Shown piece after piece: positions 17,800-26,479 of a DNA stretch of 48,721 nt. A model generated the notes under the pieces. The model did not search any database. It worked only from the letters and a program-made list of their open reading frames with translations, and was not told the DNA's origin. This DNA is from Marinifilaceae bacterium (GTDB lineage Bacteria > Bacteroidota > Bacteroidia > Bacteroidales > Marinifilaceae). Position 1 is the stretch's first letter. Every line of letters begins with the position of its first letter. The DNA lies in assembly GCA_016936255.1 (NCBI GenBank), contig JAFGYE010000101.1, forward strand, positions 1-48,721, read 5' to 3'. A program made the position numbers and the translations under genes.

Positions 17800-20658
17800 T
17801 TAATACCTCATAATCACTTTGGTGAGATTTTCATCGGGTTCCAACTCCATTTTTTTTCGTAGTCTGTATCTGCTCACCTCCACACTTCGAACTGTAATTC
17901 CCAGAAGTATCGAAATTTCTTTCGAATTCATATTCATTTTCAAAAGAGAACACAATCGTAAATCCGCAGGAGTTAAATTTGGATAATTCTGCCTCAACCC
18001 ATCGTAAAACCCACTTTGAGATGCAGCAAAATGCTGCTCAAAATCGAGCATGTCCTTTTTCTGAGTCAGCTGTCCGTTTATTACTTTCAAAATCTTATCG
18101 TAATCGCGGTGAGGAAAACGTCCTTCCAATTTCTGGAACATAACTTCCAATTCGCGTTTTATTGTATTTATCGATCTGTCCTTCTCAACCAGAGCGTTGG
18201 CTGAAACCGTTAATTTCCCCTGCAGATTCTCCAGTTCTTTCTGTAAAACATCATTCTGAAGCTGCTCTATTGTCGATTCGTTTTTCTTGTGTTGATCGGT
18301 ATGTTTTTTCTCAATGATATAGGTCTGTTTCTCCAAAATGCGTTTATTAAAAACAATCAGTAAACCAACACAAACCACCAGCGATAAAATGATAACAACA
18401 ACGCCTGTTTTTGAAGCAAACCAAGGAGGCAAAATTACGAATGGGTATTCTACCACATTTGATCTGCTGCCGTCGGAAAATACAGCTCTGGCCTGATATA
18501 CATATTCTCCGTGCGGTATATCATTTATTGTATTTACATTTTCAGTTTCACCTTCAATCCAATCGTCGTAAAGATTCACAATACGGTATTGATAGGTCAC
18601 ATCATTAGGGCCATAGTTGACCGAATTAATAGTAAATTCCAGAGAATTATCTCTGTTCTTAAGTTCCAAAACCTTGTTGTTATGCAAAGGCAGTAAAATT
18701 CCCTTATTATCGACACCCTTTTTCCCCTTTACAACTTGAGTGATGACCAATGGCTGATGCTTGTAAACATCATTCGATTCATTGGGAAGGATAGCAAAGC
18801 CATTCTCCAAACATAAAACACTGGCATCTTTGTTAATTGAAATATTCTGATACTTATCGGGAAATGAAAATTGTTTATCCAGCGTGAAAGCACTTACAAA
18901 ACTCATCGAATCTGCTGTGTTTTTCATATAAACAGCCTCATTATCGGCGATAGCCCAAAAATGGTCTTGATCGGCATTTACAACATTTACAGCCTTTTTA
19001 AAACGGCCAAGAGTATTATTCAACTTATTAAAAAGCAACATTCTATCAGTAAGATCATCATAAGTGTAAATCTCCTCTCCTGTTGTTACAACCACCCGGT
19101 TATTAACGGTAAAAACATTCAGCTGATATTCTGTAGGCAAACCTGATTCCAAACCAAAATACTTGTTGGATACTACCTTTCTAAAATCATCAGACAGCTT
19201 CAAACGATTCAAGCCTTTTATTTCGTGACTGATCCAAACATAACCAGCATGATCAACCTCAATAAACCGACATGCACCTTCAAATCCATCAACAAAATGA
19301 GAAAAAACCCATTGGTTATTTTCTCTTTTAAACATCCTTATTTTGAAGTAAGTAGATTCAATTAACCATTCCTGCCCGTTTTTTTCAATAATTTCAAAAT
19401 CAGTACCTCCGATTGCTGTTGACAATGGATAAGCGTTTCCCTGATCCAGTTTGAAGATACCATTATTGCTGCCACACAAGAGTTCGCCCCTCAAAATTTC
19501 CAATTTCCAGATGTGCCCGGTAATCCCCTCTAAAAGGGATAATTCTCTAAAATCCAGATCTGCATAATCCTTATCAAATTTTGAGCAAAGAACCCCGTTG
19601 TTTGTTCCAATATAAATGTAGCCATTGTGTTTTATGACAGAATAAATTGCCGACGGAGCATTATCCATATCAATTTTATACTCAATGGTCGAATTTAAGT
19701 CGACATAAGACAATCCATTATCCATTCCCAGCCATAAATCTCCCGAATGATCGAGAGCCATTCCCAAAACAGTATTGTTTTCCAGTTTAGACTGTCGGTC
19801 GATGTGACTAAGGATTTTACCATCATGATTAATAATGTATAAACCACCCAATAAGGTTCCTACTGCATATGCAGTATCACCAATGGAAACGGCAGAATTT
19901 ACATCTTTTGAAGACAATACCTCATTGGCTTCACAATTCCATTTCTTAGTTTTTCCATCCTTTAAAATGTGAAGTCCTGATTTTCCATCGCCAACAATAA
20001 TACCACGCTCGTTGGGCAAATAAAAACGGATGGTCGCATTTTTTGCAAAATCGGAATCAGCAATAACTTTAATCTCCCCGGCTTCAATTTTACAAATCCC
20101 ACTACCGCTGACTCTTGAATAAACTGTGTCATTTATCTTTCCTAAAAACATCAGTTCACCTCCCGGCACTACAGATTTTACCTCTTCGGTTTCCGTATTG
20201 TATATAAAAAGTGTTGGGAATGACTGAAAAAGAATTTCTTTTCCGCTCTTAACAATGGACCATATTCTCTCACTGGAGAACTTGTAATCGTTTAATCTTT
20301 CGGCTAATGAATAATAATTTAATACGCCTAAGCTGTCCCTCTTCCAATATCCAAAATCTTCGTAACAGCCGGAATACAATCTCTGGCTATGCTCATCAAA
20401 CAGCAGAGATCGAATTGCCGATTTAGATCTGTGCTGATGTAAAACCCAATCTTTCCCGTTGTATTCAAGTACACCGCCGCTGTTCCCAAAATAAGCCCTT
20501 CCAAGCTCATCAAATGCTACTGCCCAGTTCTGGCTCATTGCCTGATACTCACTCCGATCGTGATTAATAACAAAAATCCCAAACGGCTTTTCTATTGCGG
20601 AAATAAAAGTCGTCTGAAAGAGTAAAAATAAAAGAAGAATTAAATTGGCAGGTTTCAT
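17800..20658 (-). CDS. Membrane-spanning one-component regulator: beta-propeller, Y_Y_Y domain, LuxR-type HTH
   Basis: Residues 1-21 are a signal peptide. About 25-600 are propeller repeats of the two-component-regulator type (FDELGRAYFGNSGGVLEYNG, LDHSGDLWLGMDNGLSYVD). A Y_Y_Y beta-sandwich follows at about 680-740, containing VTYQYRI and GEYVYQARAVFSDG. One transmembrane helix lies at about 747-768, then a cytoplasmic coiled coil (about 790-860) and a LuxR/GerE-like HTH at the C-terminus: LTPADLRLCSLLKMNMNSKE and ISILLGITVRSVEVSRYRLR. There is no histidine kinase or receiver domain, so it differs from the hybrid two-component systems of Bacteroides PULs. A sensor outside linked directly to DNA binding inside is inferred. 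It converges with the PUL and is its best candidate regulator. Confidence 0.88.
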   Translation of the reverse strand: MKPANLILLLFLLFQTTFISAIEKPFGIFVINHDRSEYQAMSQNWAVAFDELGRAYFGNSGGVLEYNGKDWVLHQHRSKSAIRSLLFDEHSQRLYSGCYEDFGYWKRDSLGVLNYYSLAERLNDYKFSSERIWSIVKSGKEILFQSFPTLFIYNTETEEVKSVVPGGELMFLGKINDTVYSRVSGSGICKIEAGEIKVIADSDFAKNATIRFYLPNERGIIVGDGKSGLHILKDGKTKKWNCEANEVLSSKDVNSAVSIGDTAYAVGTLLGGLYIINHDGKILSHIDRQSKLENNTVLGMALDHSGDLWLGMDNGLSYVDLNSTIEYKIDMDNAPSAIYSVIKHNGYIYIGTNNGVLCSKFDKDYADLDFRELSLLEGITGHIWKLEILRGELLCGSNNGIFKLDQGNAYPLSTAIGGTDFEIIEKNGQEWLIESTYFKIRMFKRENNQWVFSHFVDGFEGACRFIEVDHAGYVWISHEIKGLNRLKLSDDFRKVVSNKYFGLESGLPTEYQLNVFTVNNRVVVTTGEEIYTYDDLTDRMLLFNKLNNTLGRFKKAVNVVNADQDHFWAIADNEAVYMKNTADSMSFVSAFTLDKQFSFPDKYQNISINKDASVLCLENGFAILPNESNDVYKHQPLVITQVVKGKKGVDNKGILLPLHNNKVLELKNRDNSLEFTINSVNYGPNDVTYQYRIVNLYDDWIEGETENVNTINDIPHGEYVYQARAVFSDGSRSNVVEYPFVILPPWFASKTGVVVIILSLVVCVGLLIVFNKRILEKQTYIIEKKHTDQHKKNESTIEQLQNDVLQKELENLQGKLTVSANALVEKDRSINTIKRELEVMFQKLEGRFPHRDYDKILKVINGQLTQKKDMLDFEQHFAASQSGFYDGLRQNYPNLTPADLRLCSLLKMNMNSKEISILLGITVRSVEVSRYRLRKKMELEPDENLTKVIMRY

Positions 20659-20683
20659 AGTTGCAATTCGATCTGGTTTCCTA

Positions 20684-20691
20684 CAAATATA
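20684..20691 (-). promoter_or_regulatory. -7 promoter box of the propeller regulator
   Basis: The minus strand reads TATATTTG, a full TAnnTTTG match, 25 bp before the ATG. It abuts the T-run of the rluF terminator. No TTG is visible at -33. Confidence 0.5.
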
Positions 20692-20719
20692 AAAAAATCA
20701 GGCACGATATTACCTGATT
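20690..20719 (-). terminator. Rho-independent terminator of rluF
   Basis: On the minus strand AATCAGG/CCTGATT forms a 7-bp stem with a 10-nt loop, followed by seven T. It lies 63 bp after the rluF stop. Confidence 0.8.
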
Positions 20720-20781
20720 TAGTTGATCTTGCAATAAATAGCAAAGAAAAAAGGAATTAAAAATTTAAGAATATTACTATT

Positions 20782-21507
20782 TTAAATCTCATCGAAGGTT
20801 TTAGCGGAATCCTCGCACAAATTAAGCAAGGTTTGCAATTCAGTTTTAGTAAACGAGCGGTACTTTCCAACTTTTAAGCTGCCTAAGGAGATGTTCATAA
20901 TCCGAAGCCTTTGCAGGGTTTTCACATTATAATCCAGATATTCGCACATTCTGCGAATTTGTCTGTTTAAGCCCTGAGTCAGAATTATTTTAAATGTAAA
21001 ATCATCAACTCTCCAAACTTTACATTTCTTAGTTACGGTATCTAATATAGGAACACCATTTCCCATTTTTTTAATAAAATCGGATGTTATTCTTTTATTT
21101 ACCCGAACAATATATTCTTTTTCGTGGTTGTTACGAGAGCGAAGTATTTTGTTCACGATATCGCCGTCATTGGTCAAAAAAATAAGCCCTTCACTCGGTT
21201 TATCCAATCGTCCAATTGGGAAAATCCGCTCCGGATAATTAAGGTAAGTTATAATATTTCCCTTGATATGAGTATCTGTAGTGCAGGTGATGCCAACTGG
21301 TTTGTTAAATGCCAAATAAATATTTCCTACTTGCTTGGTAATGGTTTGTCCTTTTACCTTGATCGTATCCTCGCCGGTAACCTTAACGCCTAAATCTGCA
21401 GTTGTTCCGTTCACCTTCACTCTCCCACTCTCAATCAGCTTATCAGCCTCTCTTCGTGAACAATATCCTGTTTCGGCAATTGCCTTGTTTAGTCGTTTTA
21501 ATTCCAT
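20782..21507 (-). CDS. rluF: 23S rRNA pseudouridine synthase, RluF type
   Basis: Converts a uridine of 23S rRNA (U2604 in E. coli) to pseudouridine in the cytoplasm. An N-terminal S4 RNA-binding domain spans residues 1-60 (RLNKAIAETGYCSRREADKL, SGRVKVNG). The RsuA-type catalytic domain follows, with NKPVGITCT, catalytic Asp102 in GRLDKPSEGL, EKEYIV and LTQGLNRQIRRMCEYLGY-like LTQGLNRQIRRMCEYLDY. The last motif and the 2604-type TCTTD segment favour RluF over RluB/RluE. At 241 residues it is a little shorter than the E. coli protein. It is a single-gene unit. Confidence 0.9.
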   Translation of the reverse strand: MELKRLNKAIAETGYCSRREADKLIESGRVKVNGTTADLGVKVTGEDTIKVKGQTITKQVGNIYLAFNKPVGITCTTDTHIKGNIITYLNYPERIFPIGRLDKPSEGLIFLTNDGDIVNKILRSRNNHEKEYIVRVNKRITSDFIKKMGNGVPILDTVTKKCKVWRVDDFTFKIILTQGLNRQIRRMCEYLDYNVKTLQRLRIMNISLGSLKVGKYRSFTKTELQTLLNLCEDSAKTFDEI

Positions 21508-21536
21508 TTTTTATCTACTTCCATCCAATTGAAATG

Positions 21537-21544
21537 CAAAACTA
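21537..21544 (-). promoter_or_regulatory. -7 promoter box of rluF
   Basis: The minus strand reads TAGTTTTG, a full TAnnTTTG match, 29 bp upstream of the start codon. A -33 element is not evident. Confidence 0.45.
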
Positions 21545-21621
21545 CAGTAATTAATTAATTATCTGAAAAGAAGAAGCTTTTCTTTAAAAAAAACCAATTT
21601 AAAATTGCCTGCAGCCACTCC

Positions 21622-21657
21622 TAAAAACAACACCCCCAACCCGAAAGATGGAGGTGT
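21622..21657 (-). terminator. Rho-independent terminator of the carboxylesterase gene
   Basis: On the minus strand ACACCTCC pairs with GGGGGTGT (one G-U pair) and is followed by TGTTTTTAG. It lies 27 bp after the esterase stop. Confidence 0.75.
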
Positions 21658-21683
21658 ATTTTATGATTGTGAGGCAAAAAATA

Positions 21684-23318
21684 TTACTGATTATTTTTAT
21701 AATGACGATCCAAAAATAAGTAGCGATTATCATTCTTTGCGTCAACCACTTTTGATTCTACATCAATAAGCATGACAGGCGGAGCAGGATCCATTGCCTC
21801 AGCTGCCGGCCATTTCTCAAGACCAACTCCATTAGGGTTGCCTGTTCGTATAAAGTTGGCAAAATAAGTCTGCATGCTTTCCGATACAGTATAATCATCA
21901 TCTGTCCATGCATAATCGTTAACCAAAGACAGGTTGCCCATGCAGTATTCAATTTCACTGGCATGAGCAGCGCCAATCGGCTCAGGCATCTTAAATGAAT
22001 CATCCTCTTTCTTTTTCGTACCTCCGGCAAGTCCTGATACGGATTCCTGATCAACCAGGGCCGGACGAATTCTACTGAAAAGATATCTGTACACAGGCTG
22101 AGAACTATTTTTCCGGTGCAAATCAAACCATTTCCACGTACTGTAGGATATAAACCTGTCGGACGCAAGATCCGTTGCCGACTGTTCTATTTCTTTTTCA
22201 GTATCATGTGCATAAAGTTTTAGCACCTCATCGTAAGAATCAGGATAAGTAATTTTCACCTTTTTAATAAAATTCTCCTTAGTATACGGCAGTCCCTGCA
22301 TAAATGCCATTCCGGGAATTTCAGCCGAATTCCATCCCACCAATAAAGGCACCTGTGCCTGTTCCTTCGCATTAAAAACAGCAGGGAGTGATTTGGAGTA
22401 AAAATATCCGTCAAGAACGGTTGGAAAGCTATAAATTTTCGATTGTTTGCAAATTTCAAAAAGTTCATCCGTAGTTAGTTTTCTTAATTCGGCCAATGAA
22501 GTTAAACCAGCCTTTTTAGTAAACTCTACGCCTTTTTGCTCTGCCTCTGCCAAGGGTATTGGAAATAAAGTTGGATTAATTGCAGCCCCACTTTCGCCAA
22601 TTGCACCTGCAATTAATTTATTTGATAAAGGAGAAGCCATCTGAGCACTTACTGAAATAGACCCTGCTGATTCTCCTGCTATGGTCACCTTATTCGGATT
22701 CCCTCCAAATGCTGAAATATTTCTTTGCACCCATTTCAGGGCTGCACTCTGATCAAGCAATCCATAATTACCAGATGCCTTATAACCTGCCTCTTCACTA
22801 AGTTCCGGATGAGCAAAAAAACCAAAGATATTCAAACGGTAATTTACGGTAACTACAACAATTCCTTTTTGAGCCATGGCTGCACCATCATATCTCGGTT
22901 CAGAACCATCTCCGGCCAAAAAACCACCCCCATAAAAATAAACCAGAACAGGCAATTCTTTCCCATCGCCATTTTTGGCAGGAGTCCAAACATTAAGATA
23001 AAGACAATCCTCGCTCATACTCTCCGAACGGGATTTCATATCACCGTAAACATTCGTTTGAACGGGCTTTGCTCCAAATTTTTTAGCTTCTAAAATTCCG
23101 TCCCAATTGTCCAATGGCTGAGGAGCTTTCCATCGCAATTCACCAACAGGTGGCTTTGCAAATGGAATTCCAAAATACAGACTAAGACCTTTGTGCGGAT
23201 CTTTAATTCCTTCGATTACTCCATTCTCAATTTTTACTTGTTTGGAACTGTTTGTATTCTGAGCCATTATGATGAAACTCAGAAAACAAAAACAAACGAC
23301 CAAATACATTTTTCCCAT
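21684..23318 (-). CDS. Secreted type-B carboxylesterase
   Basis: An alpha/beta-hydrolase of the carboxylesterase type B (para-nitrobenzyl esterase) family, 544 residues, a normal length. A signal peptide ends at MAQ (about residue 20); a start at 23309 is also possible. Family motifs are FGIPFAKPPVGELRWKAPQP, SEDCLYLNVWTP, VYFYGGGF (oxyanion hole), nucleophile Ser217 in GESAGS, probable acid Glu in NSAEIPG and His in GAAHASEIEY. Substrate is unknown; relatives hydrolyse varied carboxylic esters. It has its own terminator and no close partner gene, so a link to the PUL esterase is not supported. Confidence 0.9.
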   Translation of the reverse strand: MGKMYLVVCFCFLSFIIMAQNTNSSKQVKIENGVIEGIKDPHKGLSLYFGIPFAKPPVGELRWKAPQPLDNWDGILEAKKFGAKPVQTNVYGDMKSRSESMSEDCLYLNVWTPAKNGDGKELPVLVYFYGGGFLAGDGSEPRYDGAAMAQKGIVVVTVNYRLNIFGFFAHPELSEEAGYKASGNYGLLDQSAALKWVQRNISAFGGNPNKVTIAGESAGSISVSAQMASPLSNKLIAGAIGESGAAINPTLFPIPLAEAEQKGVEFTKKAGLTSLAELRKLTTDELFEICKQSKIYSFPTVLDGYFYSKSLPAVFNAKEQAQVPLLVGWNSAEIPGMAFMQGLPYTKENFIKKVKITYPDSYDEVLKLYAHDTEKEIEQSATDLASDRFISYSTWKWFDLHRKNSSQPVYRYLFSRIRPALVDQESVSGLAGGTKKKEDDSFKMPEPIGAAHASEIEYCMGNLSLVNDYAWTDDDYTVSESMQTYFANFIRTGNPNGVGLEKWPAAEAMDPAPPVMLIDVESKVVDAKNDNRYLFLDRHYKNNQ

Positions 23319-23762
23319 TTTGTTTTGTTTATTATATGATTGAAACTATCAGACCGCATTCATTTTGCTGATGAGCAATATTTTCCCATTGACAGGCTTT
23401 ACTGCCATCTTGTTTGCCATCCTACCGGCAATTGTCTGTTTTTTGAAACCAGACAAAGCAAATAAAAAAACAATGGAACTATAAATATACCTGACACTCA
23501 TTTATCCAGCCTCATCAATTTTACCAAAAAATCGACAAATAAAAGAAGAAACAGAAGTTGTATTTTACAGATACAAGGAAATTAATATAAATCCTCAAGG
23601 AGTCAGGTGAAGTTCTGCAGGATTGCATTTCTGACTCGATGAATAATTGAAAACGAAACTGTAAAGCAAGCTTTAAAAGCGTTATTATACACACATTAAT
23701 CTTTTACGTGGCATTGCAATGAGTCGACAGTATTGTTACCCGTTCACCAATTGTCTAAATTT
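23319..23762. other. 444-bp intergenic region with one possible small ORF
   Basis: It separates the starts of the carboxylesterase from the end of the carbonic anhydrase gene, both minus. A 37-codon plus-strand ORF (23371-23484) is listed separately. No clear terminator, -7 box or repeat was found in the rest. Confidence 0.5.
23371..23484 (+). CDS. Possible 37-residue membrane peptide
   Basis: The plus-strand frame from the ATG at 23371 encodes a 37-residue peptide with a single hydrophobic helix (GFTAILFAILPAIVCFL) followed by a lysine-rich tail, KPDKANKKTMEL. This layout resembles small inner-membrane proteins. No ribosome binding site or promoter is evident and no family is recognised, so it could be chance. 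Confidence 0.25.
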   Translation: MSNIFPLTGFTAILFAILPAIVCFLKPDKANKKTMEL

Positions 23763-24302
23763 TTACTCTTCTACAATCGACAAGCGGTTGGTTTCCACAT
23801 GATAAAACAAAGGAGCAACTGTAATTTTCGGATATTTCACACGCAATCGCTTGGCTTCAGTCACTACAAATTCTATTTCATTTCCAATTTCAAACATGGG
23901 AGCAAAATTGGTAAAATGTTCTTCCGCTCTTTCTGCTGTCCAACCTGCAGTACCAACCAAACCACGTATAAATTCATCTTTTCGGGAATGCAGATTAACC
24001 ATGCCGCAGTTATCATGGCCAATGAGTGCTATGTGCTTAATTTTACCAACAGAAATAGCATATGAAACTTTAAACTCACTATATCTTAAATTGGCTCCTC
24101 CTGATCGGATAATATAAGAGAAATTTTCAGGGATATGCAGATGTTTGCGATTATCCATACACATACCAACCAAAAGCTGGGCTTCGGTATAAGTGACAAA
24201 AGGCCGTTTTATGTTATGGAATTCCAGCAGCAATCCAATGGGTGTATGTCGATATTCCGGTAAGATATCCTCAATACAATTAACAGGTAACAGTCGATTC
24301 AT
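23763..24302 (-). CDS. Beta-class carbonic anhydrase-like protein
   Basis: A 179-residue cytoplasmic protein with the beta-carbonic anhydrase zinc site: Cys48-x-Asp50-x-Arg52 in MCMDNRKH, then His96 and Cys99 in GHDNCGM. Between them is IIRSGGANLR, the usual substrate-side loop. These ligands fit reversible hydration of carbon dioxide. It belongs to the short divergent group of bacterial beta-CAs, so physiological activity is likely but not certain. It has its own promoter with canonical spacing just upstream. The next minus gene upstream is the sulfurtransferase. Confidence 0.85.
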   Translation of the reverse strand: MNRLLPVNCIEDILPEYRHTPIGLLLEFHNIKRPFVTYTEAQLLVGMCMDNRKHLHIPENFSYIIRSGGANLRYSEFKVSYAISVGKIKHIALIGHDNCGMVNLHSRKDEFIRGLVGTAGWTAERAEEHFTNFAPMFEIGNEIEFVVTEAKRLRVKYPKITVAPLFYHVETNRLSIVEE

Positions 24303-24370
24303 GATTACGATAGATATTTCATTTCCACTAAAAAATCATCATTTTAGAGTGGTATGGTTTAGAATGATTC

Positions 24371-24401
24371 TAAAGATAGCCAAATGATTCTTCTGTGCAA
24401 A
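24371..24401 (-). promoter_or_regulatory. Promoter of the carbonic anhydrase gene
   Basis: On the minus strand TTTG at 24401-24398, a 19-bp gap, then TATCTTTA at 24378-24371, one mismatch from TAnnTTTG. Spacing is canonical for the Bacteroidota primary sigma factor. Confidence 0.65.
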
Positions 24402-24420
24402 TCAGAAATACAAAGAAGAA

Positions 24421-25266
24421 TTATTCGACCGGATAATTTTCCAACTGTCCCCATTCCGCCCACGAACCATCGTAAAGATATTTGCTGTTTGTTCGCACCA
24501 GCTCGCAGGCCAGTAAAACAATACAAGCACTTACTCCCGATCCGCAGCAAAAAACCAAGGGTTTATTCTTTACAGATAAGCGTTCAAAAATCTCATTTAA
24601 TTCATTTTTCGGCAGAAACATTCCATTAGCCAAAACGCTGCTAAAAGGAATATTAATGGATTTTGGAATGTGACCACTTTTCACATTTTCCCTGGGTTCG
24701 GGAACTCTGCCCAAAAACCGATCTTCTGAACGAACATCAATTACAAGGCTCTGCTCACTATTGATATTTTCGAGAATTTGTTCAGAATTCAAGACTGATT
24801 CCAGATTAAAATCAGCTTGGAAATCGCCCGGCTCCAATTCGATAGATTTCTTTGTCTCTACTGCAAAATTTTCTTTGCTCCAAACTGGCAAACCACCATT
24901 CAAAACTGCAACATCATCATGCCCCATTACTTTAAACAGCCACCAAACCCTTGGACTTGAATAAGTACCTAAATTATCGTAAACAACTATTTTACTATTC
25001 TTATTAATTCCCAGTTTACGGCACTCTGAGGTAAATCGCTCCGGACTTGGAATCATATTTGAAATTGGATTATCAGGATCACAAAACACATTTTTCAAAT
25101 CGAAAAAGCGTGCATTCACAATTTGAATACCTTCGTATTCTGATTTTAACCCGGCCTTATTATCCTTTAGACTAGCATCAAGAATAAGCAGATTAGGATC
25201 ATACAAATGCTGAGAAAGCCATTTGGCTGATACTACCGGTTTCAATTTGATTTGAGTTTTTAACAT
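24421..25266 (-). CDS. sseA: Two-domain sulfurtransferase, 3-mercaptopyruvate type
   Basis: Moves sulfur from 3-mercaptopyruvate (or thiosulfate) to a thiol acceptor in the cytoplasm. Two rhodanese domains are present, at about 1-145 (inactive) and 160-281. The active-site Cys241 lies in CGSGVSA, close to the CGSGVTA loop of 3-mercaptopyruvate sulfurtransferases and unlike the CRxGR loop of thiosulfate enzymes. VIDVRSEDRFLG and SGHIPKSINIPF are the usual second-domain motifs. The gene starts only 3 bp after the glutaminase stop, so they form one operon. Confidence 0.88.
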   Translation of the reverse strand: MLKTQIKLKPVVSAKWLSQHLYDPNLLILDASLKDNKAGLKSEYEGIQIVNARFFDLKNVFCDPDNPISNMIPSPERFTSECRKLGINKNSKIVVYDNLGTYSSPRVWWLFKVMGHDDVAVLNGGLPVWSKENFAVETKKSIELEPGDFQADFNLESVLNSEQILENINSEQSLVIDVRSEDRFLGRVPEPRENVKSGHIPKSINIPFSSVLANGMFLPKNELNEIFERLSVKNKPLVFCCGSGVSACIVLLACELVRTNSKYLYDGSWAEWGQLENYPVE

Positions 25267-25269
25267 GAA

Positions 25270-26184
25270 TTAAAAAATTGAAGATTCAGTTTCGCTGGTA
25301 AACAGTTCCAAAAATTTCATTCCCTTACTCGAATTTCCCTTTTTATTCAACCTTGGACTCCATACTGCAATGCTGTATTGATTAGGAAGAATGGCAACAA
25401 TGCCACCTCCTACTCCACTCTTTCCGGGCAATCCGACTTTAAACGAAAATTCTCCGGCCTCATCGTAAAAGCCACACAATTGCATAATTGCATTCACTCT
25501 TTTCGATTTACTCGAACTTAAAAACCTTTCTTTTGTTATCGGATCTATACCATACGAAGCTAAAAATAGAAATGTTCGTGCAAGTTCGCTGCAAGTCATT
25601 TCGATGGAACACAAATTGAAATAAAAGTCCAGAACGGTATCAATATCATTACGGATATTCCCTAAATCCTTCATTAAATTGATTAGAGCAGCATTTCGAT
25701 AACCTGTTGATTTTTCTGATTCGGAAATACGGGAACAATACTCAAGAGAAGAATTACCTGACAGAGCTCTTACAAAATTCAGAAATTCTTCTTTAGGATT
25801 TTCCAGATGTTCCACTAACACATCGCAAATTACCAATGCTCCTGCATTTATAAATGGATTACGCGGAATTCCCTGATCGTATTCTAACTGAACCAAGGAA
25901 TTAAAAGGAGTACCAGATGGTTCAACTCCTACTCTTTTCCATAAATTCTCGTCTTCCAATTTGTAAGCCATTACCAAGGACAAAACTTTTGAAATACTTT
26001 GTATGGAGAACTTTTCTTCTGAATCTCCCAGACTAAAATTTTGGTTTGTATTTGTAATTAAATGAACTCCAAATTTGTCCGGATTAACATCACGAAGTTC
26101 CGGAATATAAGACGCAGGACTCCCGGAATCCTTATAATCGTCCATCTTTTTTAAAATCTCAGTAAATATCTTTTGGTATTCCAT
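25270..26184 (-). CDS. glsA: Glutaminase
   Basis: Hydrolyses glutamine to glutamate and ammonia. A beta-lactamase-like fold with the Ser-x-x-Lys pair Ser63/Lys66 in SIQSISKV. Other family motifs are GIPRNPFINAGALVICD, ELARTFLFLASYGIDP and VGLPGKSGVGGGIVAILP. At 304 residues the length is typical. First gene of a two-gene operon with the sulfurtransferase. No clear promoter was found; a weak TAACTTTA stands about 40 bp upstream. Confidence 0.95.
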   Translation of the reverse strand: MEYQKIFTEILKKMDDYKDSGSPASYIPELRDVNPDKFGVHLITNTNQNFSLGDSEEKFSIQSISKVLSLVMAYKLEDENLWKRVGVEPSGTPFNSLVQLEYDQGIPRNPFINAGALVICDVLVEHLENPKEEFLNFVRALSGNSSLEYCSRISESEKSTGYRNAALINLMKDLGNIRNDIDTVLDFYFNLCSIEMTCSELARTFLFLASYGIDPITKERFLSSSKSKRVNAIMQLCGFYDEAGEFSFKVGLPGKSGVGGGIVAILPNQYSIAVWSPRLNKKGNSSKGMKFLELFTSETESSIF

Positions 26185-26479
26185 AAACCAGCTTATTAAG
26201 TTGGCTTAAAGTTACATTTTGAACGGTAAAATCCTAATAGATTAAAAATGAGTTTACAGTACTCTATTTTCCATATGTAATACAAAGGCAATAAGAATCT
26301 TAATACTATTCCCTCCCATATTGTATTTTGTCGTGATTAAAAACCATTATGCTTTTTCCGGCTTTCTTAAATTGAATATTAATATGAGAGATGCTAAAAA
26401 GCCATCAATCAATCTAAAATTATGTTCCTCTTTTTAGTCAGCGGTCAATTGGATTTACAGATAAAAAAAAGCTTGGTAA
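26185..26479. other. 295-bp intergenic region
   Basis: It lies between the glutaminase start and the end of the hybrid kinase gene. It is AT-rich. No ORF, strong hairpin or full promoter match could be identified. Confidence 0.4.

Noticed and set aside
21684-23318. Carboxylesterase as a PUL member
   Set aside because: It is on the other strand, separated from the PUL by three genes, and has its own terminator.
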